A stretch of 11,930 bases of DNA from an uncultured Oscillospiraceae bacterium (GTDB lineage Bacteria > Bacillota > Clostridia > Oscillospirales > Oscillospiraceae): NCBI GenBank assembly GCA_934565775.1, contig CAKTIN010000059.1, positions 1 through 11,930 of the forward strand. Direction: 5' to 3'. The notes beneath the pieces were generated by a model. It made no database searches, was not told where the DNA came from, and saw nothing but the letters and a program-made list of their open reading frames with translations. Within the stretch, counting starts at the first letter, position 1, and every line of letters begins with the position of its first letter. The translations under genes were made by a program, and so were the position numbers. Shown here piece by piece: positions 1 through 6,373 of this stretch.

Positions 1-93
1 CCGCCGCAGAGCGCAGGGGAGACCTCCTATTCCCTGGAGGGGATCGCCGCCCTGCCTGCCCAGAGCCGGATCGACTTCGATCTGAGCCGCTGA
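1..93 (+). CDS. C-terminal end of an unidentified protein (partial)
   Basis: Frame 1 is open from the first base to a TGA at 91-93 and gives 30 residues ending LPAQSRIDFDLSR. No family can be recognised from so short a tail. The SLH protein gene begins 14-26 bases after this stop, with its ribosome binding site in the gap, so the two may share a transcript. The GC-rich third positions match the neighbouring genes, which supports it being coding. The rest of the gene lies outside the window. Confidence 0.5.
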   Translation, partial: PPQSAGETSYSLEGIAALPAQSRIDFDLSR

Positions 94-118
94 GCGGGAA
101 GAAAGGATGATGGATACC

Positions 119-1084
119 ATGATGAAACGTGTAATTTCCTGCCTGATGGCCTTTGTGCTCCTGCTGGGGCTGTGCACCACCGCCCTGGCGGCGGGGGTGA
201 AGGCTACGGCCGTGGTGGCGGACAGCGCCAAGGGCTCCGTTACCGTCCAGGTGAAGATCGCAGCCGGGAAGGGCTCCGCCCACGGCCGCGTGACCTGCCA
301 GCTGCCCGACGGGCTGGTGCTGGTGAGCGCCAAGTCCCTTCTGGGGAGCAGCGGCATTGGAGATCTGGCTGTGACCAAGGATTCCTTCTCCTTTGCCTGG
401 GCCTGCTACGGCGATTTTAAGACCCAGACCCCGGTGCTGGAGCTGACCGTCAGCGGGAAGCCCGGCGCATATACCCTGACCTTCCAGCAGCCCGAGGGCG
501 GAGACGCCTTCACGGCCAAGGTGAACCTGACTGCGGCCTTTGACGATGTGCAGGACCCCGGCGCCTGGTTCTATGATGCAGTGTACGAGGCCTATGGCCT
601 GGGCCTGATGAACGGCAAGGAGGCCAACCTCTTCGCGCCCGGCGAGACCATGAACCGGGCCATGCTCATTACCGCCCTGTACCGCCTGGCGGGTTCTCCC
701 GCCGTCAGCGGCAAGAATCCCTATTCCGATGTGGCCAAGGGCAGCTATTTTGAGAAGGCTGTGATCTGGGGCACCCAGACCGGCGTGGTCAACGGCACCG
801 GCGACGGAAAGTTCGAGCCCGGCGCCGTGGTGACCCGGCAGCAGGCGGTGACCATGTTCTACCGCTATGCGGTAAAGATCGCGAAGATCTCCACCGGCAG
901 CCGCGCGGATCTCAGCGGGTACAGCGACGCCGCCCAGGTGAGCGCCTATGCCCTGACCGCCATGCGGTGGGCCGTGGGTGCGGGCATGGTGAACGGCTTC
1001 CCCGACGGGACCCTCCAGCCCAATGGGACCCTGAACCGGGCCCAGGCAGCGAAGCTGCTGGTCTGGCTGGCGAATCAGATTTGA
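119..1084 (+). CDS. Secreted SLH-domain protein with N-terminal beta-sandwich region
   Basis: Exported cell-wall protein of 321 residues from the ATG at 119. Residues 1-24 form a signal peptide: MMKR, a hydrophobic core, then a likely cut after ALA. Residues about 26-138 are rich in short beta strands and resemble a cohesin-like or carbohydrate-binding beta sandwich (PDGLVLVSA, then SFSFAWACYGD, then VLELTVSG); this is a fold-level guess. Three S-layer homology domains follow at about 140-190, 201-251 and 267-318, each with the pattern FxDV...aV..a...G..nG...g.F.P...(n/t)RaqA. SLH triplets normally bind pyruvylated secondary cell-wall polymer, so the protein is probably held on the wall by its C terminus. 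Start: in-frame ATGs lie at 107, 110, 119 and 122. The AAAGGA at 102-107 overlaps the first ATG, and 119 gives an 11-base spacing and a normal signal peptide. The next gene, also an SLH protein, starts 72 bases after the stop and may be cotranscribed. Confidence 0.85.
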   Translation: MMKRVISCLMAFVLLLGLCTTALAAGVKATAVVADSAKGSVTVQVKIAAGKGSAHGRVTCQLPDGLVLVSAKSLLGSSGIGDLAVTKDSFSFAWACYGDFKTQTPVLELTVSGKPGAYTLTFQQPEGGDAFTAKVNLTAAFDDVQDPGAWFYDAVYEAYGLGLMNGKEANLFAPGETMNRAMLITALYRLAGSPAVSGKNPYSDVAKGSYFEKAVIWGTQTGVVNGTGDGKFEPGAVVTRQQAVTMFYRYAVKIAKISTGSRADLSGYSDAAQVSAYALTAMRWAVGAGMVNGFPDGTLQPNGTLNRAQAAKLLVWLANQI

Positions 1085-1093
1085 CCGTTTTCC

Positions 1094-1112
1094 GGCGGGG
1101 CACCGCCCCGCC
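1094..1112 (+). other. GC-rich intergenic hairpin without U tract
   Basis: GGCGGGGC (1094-1101) and GCCCCGCC (1105-1112) form a perfect 8-bp stem with a 3-base loop, ten bases after the stop of the first SLH gene. No T run follows, so it is not a standard intrinsic terminator. It could be an mRNA-stabilising or partial attenuating hairpin between two linked SLH genes. Confidence 0.45.
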
Positions 1113-1156
1113 CGGGATCCTAGCAATGTGATCGATACACAGAAAGGACCGATTCG

Positions 1157-4100
1157 ATGAGTATTCGCAAACGCGCCCTGGCTCTGGTTCTGGTGCTGGT
1201 GCTGCTGGCCGGGCTGCTCCCGGCCGGGGCATTGGCTTCCGGCGCTGCCTATACGGATGTGCCGGAGGACTATTGGGCGGCGCCTTATATTCAGCGCGTA
1301 ACGGAAGAGGGCCTGATGAACGGCACTTCTTCCACGACCTTCAGCCCTCTGGAGGTTACGACCCGGGGGATGTTCGTGACCATCCTTGCCCGGTTTGCCA
1401 AGGCGGAGGTGGACAATGACGCTCTGACCCGCTTTGACGACGTGCCCACCGGAATGTACTACACCGGCGCCGTGGCCTGGGCCTCGGAGCTGGGCATTGT
1501 CAACGGCGTCTCTGATACGGAGTTTGCCCCGGACGTCCCCGTGACCCGGGAGCAGATGGCGGTGCTTCTGTTCCGGGGCATGAAGGTCCTGGGCTATGCC
1601 TGCGAGCAAAGAGGCAGCCTGGACGCCTTTACCGACGGAGCGGACACCCTGGGCTATGCCCAGGAGGCCGTGGCCTGGGCCGTGGGCGCAGGCCTGCTCA
1701 ACGGCTTTGAGGACGGGACCCTCCGGCCCCACGAGACCGCAGTCCGGGCCCAGACGGCTAAGGTGTTCTGCCTGCTGCTGGACTACAAGGAAGAGCCCGT
1801 GACCCCCACGGAGCCCACGGAGCCCGAAAAGGGCTTCACCGTGACCTTCCAGGGCAACGGCGGCTATGCCAAGGTGAACGGCGAAAAGGTGACCTCCGTC
1901 ACCCTGGAGCCCGGCGTGAATTGGCTGAACTTCAACCTGTACGGCGACCAGTCCCAGGGCTTTGATCTGGACCAGGTCGCGGCGACTGCCGGTACCCTGC
2001 AGCAGGTGCGCTCCGAGTTCATCCTCCGGGATATTGACCGGGATGTGACGGTGAGCTTCACCACGAAGGGCAAGATCGTCACCATTACCTTCGTGTCCCG
2101 GCAGGTGGCGACCATTGAGCCCGAGAAGGTCCAGATCCCCTGGGGACAGACCATCGAGGCCCCCGCAGCCACCCGGACCGGCTACACCATCGCCGCCTGG
2201 AAAACCGAGGCGGGAGAGGTGTTTGACTTCTCGCAGCCGGTGTATGAGGACGTGACTCTGTATGCCGACTGGAAGGTGCAGACCTTTACCGTGTCTTACT
2301 ACGACGGCGAGACTCTGCTCATGACCCAGGAGCTGGAATATGGCAGCCGCATCGAGCGTCCGGAGACCCCCATGAAGGAGGGCTATCTCCTGGTGGGCTG
2401 GTTCCTGGATCCGGAGCTGACCCAGGTGTTTGACTTCTATGATCGCTGCCGCAGCGACATGAACCTCTACGCCAAGTGGCGGGAGGATGACCGTGCGGAT
2501 TACATTTACCTCAACGGCGAGACCGGCGACGACGCCAACGACGGCTCCAGCGACGCCGCTGCCGTCAAGACCTTCCAGCGGGCAAAGGCTCTGCTGGCAG
2601 AGAGCAAGAACCCGGTGATCCTCATCAGCGGTATGGTGACCATTACCGAGGATACTACCTGGTCCATGGCGGATCTGCCCGGCGGCATGGTGGCCCGTGC
2701 GCCCCAGTATACCAAGAAGCTGGTTACGGTGCAGCCCGAGGCGGAGGACGCCTCCGCGACCCTGACGCTGGAGGACATCGTCATCGACGGCGGCGCCACC
2801 ATGTGGCCCGAGCTCCTGACCCAGAGAATGGTTTGGTTCATGATCGACGTGGAGTCCGGCGGCCGTCTGGTGCTGAACAGCGGCGCGGTGCTGCAAAATT
2901 CTGCGGCGACCTCCAGCATGGTGGGCGGCGCGGCCTATATCACCGGCAGCGGCTTTAACCCCGGCACCTTTGAGATGAACGAGGGCTCCAAGGTCATTAA
3001 CAACTACGGCGGCTATATCGCCGGTATTGCCGGTTCCTCCGGCGCGCACATTACCATCAACGGCGGCGAGATCTCCGGCAATATCGCCCTGAGCACCTCC
3101 ACCACGCTGCCCCACCGCGGCTCTGCGGTGAGCGTCAGCAGCGGCGACACCAACAACCCCGGCGTGCTGACCATCAACGGCGGCGTGATCGAGAACAACG
3201 TGTCCTACTGCGGCGGCGCGGTGGGCTTGGCCCAGCACGCCGTGGGCTATCTGAACGGCGGCGTTATTCGGAACAATACCTCCGGGACCTACGGCGGCCT
3301 GATTGCTTACGGCAACAACGGCAGCTCCACCTGGTACCTCAACGGCGGCACAGTGGAAAACAATAAGCCCGGCAAGGGCTACTCCAACGAGCAGGTGGCC
3401 CTGCTGGAGAAGTCCAAGGCGGTCTTTGGCGCGGATAAGGATGCGCTGAAGATTGACGGCGTATACCTGGATACGGCAAAGTTCGCCAGCCCCATCGGCA
3501 TTTCCAAGCCCCTGAGCAACGTGCAGTCCGGCGGCGTGGATGTGACCCTAAGCTATTTGGGGATCGACACGGTCCTGGCCACCGGCGAGGGCACCTATAA
3601 GCTCACCGCTGGGGATACCCAGGCTTACCGGCTGACCAACTCCCTGACTCCCTATTACGGCGCGGAGATTGACGCGGTGAATAACCGCTACTGCGTGACC
3701 TCCACCCAGGTCATCGGCGCTGAGGTCTACATGAACGACAGCACCATGCGGGTGAATCCCGGCAACGACGCCAACGACGGACTGACTCCGGAGACCCCCG
3801 TGGCCACCTTTGCCCGGGCCAAGGAGATTCTGAAGGCCAACGCCAAGGAGAACGGCGATAACATCATTTATGTGCTCAATGGCGGCACCATTGCGGCCGG
3901 GACCGAAGAGACCTGGAGCCTGGAGGGCATCCCCAATGCCATGGTGGCCCGGTCCAAGAACGGCTCCACCGGCGCTGCGGTGTATGTGGAGGGCAGCCTG
4001 ACCCTGGAGAATATCACTCTGGACGGCCTGTGTATGTACACGGGGCAGAGCCGGACCACCAACGCCTTTGTGCGGGTGGACGACGGCGGCGTCCTGACGG

Positions 4101-4306
4101 TCAAGGCCGGAACGGTGGTGCGCAATATGCGCGGCAGCGGCAGCGGTCAGACCTTCGTCTGGTCCTTCGTCTGCGCCGGCAATGTCAACACCGTGAACGT
4201 GGAGGATGTGACGGTGGTGGACTGCCAGACCAATGTGTCCTCCAACAATGAGACCAACGGCGGCAGCTCTTCGCCATGTACGGCACCGGCGGCGAGAGCG
4301 TGCTGA
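1157..4306 (+). CDS. Giant SLH-anchored beta-helix adhesin-like protein, N-terminal part (frameshifted)
   Basis: This frame encodes 1049 residues, of which about 1036 belong to the real protein. ATG 1157 has AAAGGA at 1143-1148, 8 bases upstream. In order: signal peptide 1-28 (cut near ALAS); three SLH domains at about 32-82, 92-146 and 157-210; a Pro/Thr linker (PVTPTEPTEPEK, 214-225); a beta-rich region 227-305; two InlB-type (Listeria-Bacteroides, Flg_new) repeats at about 307-373 and 376-442, each ending in an LYAxW motif; and a right-handed beta-helix region from about 448 with repeated NGG turns (TINGGEISGN, TINGGVIENN, YLNGGVIRNN, YLNGGTVENN). A second beta-helix module begins near 855 with the same start pattern as the first (DDANDG/NDANDG, then TFxRAK). 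Such proteins are usually surface adhesins or glycan-binding wall proteins; no catalytic residues can be assigned. After residue 1036 the frame runs into 13 unrelated residues and a stop, while the true continuation is in another frame (4264-4950). Confidence 0.85.
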   Translation: MSIRKRALALVLVLVLLAGLLPAGALASGAAYTDVPEDYWAAPYIQRVTEEGLMNGTSSTTFSPLEVTTRGMFVTILARFAKAEVDNDALTRFDDVPTGMYYTGAVAWASELGIVNGVSDTEFAPDVPVTREQMAVLLFRGMKVLGYACEQRGSLDAFTDGADTLGYAQEAVAWAVGAGLLNGFEDGTLRPHETAVRAQTAKVFCLLLDYKEEPVTPTEPTEPEKGFTVTFQGNGGYAKVNGEKVTSVTLEPGVNWLNFNLYGDQSQGFDLDQVAATAGTLQQVRSEFILRDIDRDVTVSFTTKGKIVTITFVSRQVATIEPEKVQIPWGQTIEAPAATRTGYTIAAWKTEAGEVFDFSQPVYEDVTLYADWKVQTFTVSYYDGETLLMTQELEYGSRIERPETPMKEGYLLVGWFLDPELTQVFDFYDRCRSDMNLYAKWREDDRADYIYLNGETGDDANDGSSDAAAVKTFQRAKALLAESKNPVILISGMVTITEDTTWSMADLPGGMVARAPQYTKKLVTVQPEAEDASATLTLEDIVIDGGATMWPELLTQRMVWFMIDVESGGRLVLNSGAVLQNSAATSSMVGGAAYITGSGFNPGTFEMNEGSKVINNYGGYIAGIAGSSGAHITINGGEISGNIALSTSTTLPHRGSAVSVSSGDTNNPGVLTINGGVIENNVSYCGGAVGLAQHAVGYLNGGVIRNNTSGTYGGLIAYGNNGSSTWYLNGGTVENNKPGKGYSNEQVALLEKSKAVFGADKDALKIDGVYLDTAKFASPIGISKPLSNVQSGGVDVTLSYLGIDTVLATGEGTYKLTAGDTQAYRLTNSLTPYYGAEIDAVNNRYCVTSTQVIGAEVYMNDSTMRVNPGNDANDGLTPETPVATFARAKEILKANAKENGDNIIYVLNGGTIAAGTEETWSLEGIPNAMVARSKNGSTGAAVYVEGSLTLENITLDGLCMYTGQSRTTNAFVRVDDGGVLTVKAGTVVRNMRGSGSGQTFVWSFVCAGNVNTVNVEDVTVVDCQTNVSSNNETNGGSSSPCTAPAARAC

Positions 4307-4950
4307 ACATTGAGAACGGCACCTTCACCAACAACCAGGCTCGTCTGGTGTATGTCCAAGGCAACGCCAAGCACACGGTGAACGTGAAGAACTGCACCTT
4401 CTCCCACAACTCCATCAAGGGCGCGGGCGGCATCTTCCTCATGGACCAGACCAATGCGGGCAACGCCTCCTCCATTAACGTGTATGGCGGCACCTTCACC
4501 GACAACCATTGCCTGCTGGCCAAGGCCTCCTATGGCGCGGGCGGCATCGCCCGGATCAAGAGCCCCGGCTCCTTCCATGTGTACGGCGGCACCTTCGAGG
4601 ACAACACCTCCGCAGCCGGGGACGTGTACAACGGTATCTACATCCGGGATGTGAGCAACAAGATCGGCTCTACGGTGTATCTCCATGGCACCACCTGCGA
4701 CCTGCCGGTTTATTACTACCCCTACTCCGCGAAGATCTTCAACAGCCGCATTGTGACGGACCGGGCCCTGACCCATACCCTGTCGGTCTATTTGATCGAC
4801 CGGAATGTGGTGGATAATATGGTTATTGTCACCGGCACGGAGGATTACGCGCTGACAGAGGCGGATCTGGCGAAGGTCGTCTCGGCGAATCCCCTTGGTA
4901 TGTTCTATCTGGATACGGAAAAGAACGCCATCTGCCTGAAGAAAGCGTAA
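4264..4950 (+). CDS. C-terminal part of the frameshifted SLH/beta-helix protein
   Basis: This frame continues the 1157 protein after a one-base loss. Its residues (QLFAMYGTGG, then NIENGTFTNN, NVKNCTFSHN, NVYGGTFTDN, HVYGGTFEDN) repeat the beta-helix rung pattern seen upstream. It ends at TAA 4948-4950 with LKKA. There is no ribosome binding site before the only nearby ATG (4276), and the frame has a TGA at 4249-4251, so the junction must lie between 4252 and about 4303. Adding one C at the GGC/AGC junction near 4264 joins the parts as GGC CAG and gives about 1264 residues in total. Residues before 4276 are inferred from the restored frame. As the sequence stands this part would not be made on its own, so the gene is either a recent pseudogene or carries a sequencing error. 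A structured hairpin region follows 5 bases after the stop. Confidence 0.8.
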   Translation, partial: QLFAMYGTGGESVLNIENGTFTNNQARLVYVQGNAKHTVNVKNCTFSHNSIKGAGGIFLMDQTNAGNASSINVYGGTFTDNHCLLAKASYGAGGIARIKSPGSFHVYGGTFEDNTSAAGDVYNGIYIRDVSNKIGSTVYLHGTTCDLPVYYYPYSAKIFNSRIVTDRALTHTLSVYLIDRNVVDNMVIVTGTEDYALTEADLAKVVSANPLGMFYLDTEKNAICLKKA

Positions 4951-4955
4951 CACAA

Positions 4956-4991
4956 GAGAGCCCAGGCCGCAGCAACGCAGCCTGGGCTCTC
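4956..4991 (+). terminator. Hairpin after the adhesin gene (copy 1 of a duplicated hairpin)
   Basis: A perfect 12-bp stem pairs 4956-4967 (GAGAGCCCAGGC) with 4980-4991, with a 12-base loop, starting 6 bases after the adhesin stop. It is not directly followed by a T run; a second stem (4991-5024) begins on its last base. It probably helps end or protect the adhesin transcript. It matches the hairpin at 5243-5278 at 32 of 36 bases. Confidence 0.5.
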
Positions 4992-5278
4992 AGTGTGTCA
5001 AAAGACTCGTTTTTTGACACACTGCCAGACGGCAAGAAAGCGCCGGAGCCAAGCAATTTGCTCCCGTCGGCGTATATCGATACGGTAGGGAGCAAATTGC
5101 GCTGGAAGTTAAAATGCGAATGCTTTCTTGAAATTCCGAGCTTTTTCTGCAAGCTTTCCATCTTGCAGCGTAGTGTGAAAAGGAGGAAGCTCTCCTGTGG
5201 ATTACCTTGCATTTTAACAGTCCGGGGGCTTCTTGATAGTCTGAGAGCCCAGGCCGCAGTCATGCAGCCTGGGCTTTC
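4956..5278. repeat. Candidate MITE-like or structured non-coding element
   Basis: Two near-identical palindromic hairpins (4956-4991 and 5243-5278, 32/36 identical, 287 bases apart in the same orientation) bound a lower-GC stretch with no credible gene. The inner edges also form an imperfect inverted repeat: from 4980 rightward and from 5254 leftward on the other strand both read GCCTGGGCTCTCAG, then differ at four bases, then share TCAA. Inside are nested inverted repeats: CAGTGTGTCAAAA (4991-5003) with 5012-5024 (13 bp); GCAATTTGCTCCC (5053-5065) with 5088-5100 (13 bp), enclosing CGTAT/ATACG (5071-5075, 5080-5084); GTTAAAATGC (5108-5117) with 5209-5218 (10 bp), enclosing CTGCAAG (5147-5153) with 5162-5168; and AGGAG (5181-5185) with CTCCT (5192-5196). 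This density fits a MITE or REP-like repeat, or a folded RNA. No flanking target duplication is clear. It lies between convergent genes, a usual safe landing site. Confidence 0.45.
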
Positions 5279-5285
5279 CCTTTTT
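5243..5285 (+). terminator. Intrinsic terminator (copy 2 of the duplicated hairpin)
   Basis: The stem 5243-5254 (GAGAGCCCAGGC) pairs with 5267-5278 over 12 bp with one G-U pair and a 12-base loop. TTTTT follows at 5281-5285 after two C bases. It is the first hairpin after the adhesin gene with a trailing T run, so it is the best candidate for the main transcript end on the plus strand. Confidence 0.6.
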
Positions 5286-5330
5286 GGAGGCAGGGGCGGA
5301 GCGCTCTTAGGAAGGGCCCGCTCAAAACAG

Positions 5331-5378
5331 AAAAAACCGGCCGCAGTTTTCTGGGAACTGCGGCCGGTGCGCTTTTTT
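5331..5378. terminator. Bidirectional intrinsic terminator between convergent genes
   Basis: A perfect 13-bp stem pairs 5336-5348 (ACCGGCCGCAGTT) with 5356-5368, with a 7-base loop (TTCTGGG). A6 at 5331-5336 lies on the left and T6 at 5373-5378 on the right, so it can terminate in both directions. On the minus strand it begins within about 10 bases of the glycosyltransferase stop (5377-5379). On the plus strand it backs up the terminator at 5243-5285. Confidence 0.85.
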
Positions 5379-6312
5379 ATTTGCGGTAATCCAGCACTTC
5401 CTTGGCCAGATAGACCGGACGATGCTTGGACTGTTCAAAAATCCGCCCTACATATTCGCCGATCAGACCGATGCAGAACAGCTGCATCCCCCCCAGGAAG
5501 AGGATCAGCACAATGATGGTGGCGTAGCCGGGCACATCGATCCCCCAGCCCAGCTTCTGGATCAATACGACAATCAGATATACCAGCGAGGCGAAGGCGG
5601 ACAAAAAGCCCAGGTAGGTGGACAGGCGCAGAGGCGCGGTGGAGAAGCCGATGATGCCGTCGATGGCGTAATTCATGAGCTTCCGGAAGGACCACTTGGT
5701 GGTCCCGGCGGCCCGGGGGCAGGCGGTGTAGGGGACGAACTCCGTCTCATAGCCCACCCAGGCGAAGATTCCCTTGGAGAAGCGGTGATACTCCCCCAGA
5801 GACAGGATGCTCTCCGCCACGCACCGGCGGAAGGTCCGGAAGTCGCTGGCATTGGCCCGGAGCTTCACAGAGGACATTTTGTTGATAAGGCTGTAAAAGC
5901 TGCGCTTGAAGAAGGAGAGCACCTTGCCCTCCCCCCGGCGGTCCTGATAGGCGGCGACGATGTCAATCTGGGGCTTCTCGTCCAGGACCTTGACCATCTC
6001 CAGCACCAGCTCCGGCCGCTGCTGAAGGTCTGCGTCAATGATGGAGATATAGTCCCCGTCCGCGTGCTGCAAGCCGGCGTAGATCCCGGACTCCTTGCCG
6101 AAATTCCGGGTAAAATTCACGACCTTGGTGGGGCAGCGCTGGGCCTCAAACAGCCGCCGCAGGGCGGCCATAGTGCCGTCCTTGCTGCCGTCGTTGATAT
6201 AGACCACCTCATAATCAAAGCCGCAGCCGGAGAAGGCCTCCAGCACCGCAGCCTGAAAGGCGTCCACATTCTCTTCTTCGTTGTAGCAAGGGACGACCAG
6301 AGAGAGCTTCAT
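5377..6312 (-). CDS. GT2 family polyprenyl-phosphate glycosyltransferase (DPM1/GtrB-like)
   Basis: Membrane glycosyltransferase of 311 residues that in this family moves a hexose from a nucleotide sugar to polyprenyl phosphate on the inner face of the membrane, feeding wall polymer, teichoic acid or glycan decoration. The GT-A domain spans about 1-215. Visible motifs are the N-terminal SLVVPCYNEEEN, the INDGSKDGT loop (39-47), NFTRNFGKESG (66-76), the DxD-type metal site DADLQQRPE (93-101), and the family signature ASDFRTF near 155-161 with AGTTKW near 202-207. Two C-terminal membrane segments follow at about 234-252 and 263-285, ending in the GEYVGR motif typical of GtrB-like enzymes. The length is normal. 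Start: ATG 6312 is preferred, with AGG at 6323-6321 giving 8-base spacing. ATG 6318 and GTG 6321 are also in frame but overlap that site. It has its own promoter (6345-6373) and a terminator just after the stop. The sugar and acceptor cannot be read from sequence. Confidence 0.92.
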   Translation of the reverse strand: MKLSLVVPCYNEEENVDAFQAAVLEAFSGCGFDYEVVYINDGSKDGTMAALRRLFEAQRCPTKVVNFTRNFGKESGIYAGLQHADGDYISIIDADLQQRPELVLEMVKVLDEKPQIDIVAAYQDRRGEGKVLSFFKRSFYSLINKMSSVKLRANASDFRTFRRCVAESILSLGEYHRFSKGIFAWVGYETEFVPYTACPRAAGTTKWSFRKLMNYAIDGIIGFSTAPLRLSTYLGFLSAFASLVYLIVVLIQKLGWGIDVPGYATIIVLILFLGGMQLFCIGLIGEYVGRIFEQSKHRPVYLAKEVLDYRK

Positions 6313-6344
6313 TTTCATCACCTGTTCTTGTTTCGGTTGAAGTC

Positions 6345-6373
6345 ATTATACAATATTCCCCGGAAAAAGTCAA
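6345..6373 (-). promoter_or_regulatory. Sigma-A promoter of the glycosyltransferase gene
   Basis: On the minus strand TTGACT (6373-6368) and TATAAT (6350-6345) are separated by exactly 17 bases: five of six and six of six matches to consensus. The -35 box contains the TGA stop of the upstream MATE gene (6372-6370), so the promoter overlaps the end of that gene. Transcription should start near 6338, giving a leader of about 25 bases before ATG 6312. The glycosyltransferase can thus be expressed independently of the MATE gene. Confidence 0.82.

Noticed and set aside
4250..4306. Programmed -1 frameshift in the adhesin gene
   Set aside because: No slippery heptamer in the right register and no stimulatory stem or internal SD could be identified; a simple base loss explains the data better.
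5178..5217. AAAAGGAGG followed by a GTG and a six-codon frame inside the intergenic element
   Set aside because: Too short to be supported as a gene; the AGGAG is part of a small inverted repeat with CTCCT at 5192-5196.
4829..5516. Frames of 144 and 173 codons across the intergenic element
   Set aside because: They run through perfect inverted repeats and terminators, so the residues are translations of palindromes. No good ribosome binding site and no family is visible. Such frames are likely to be annotated as hypothetical proteins by mistake.
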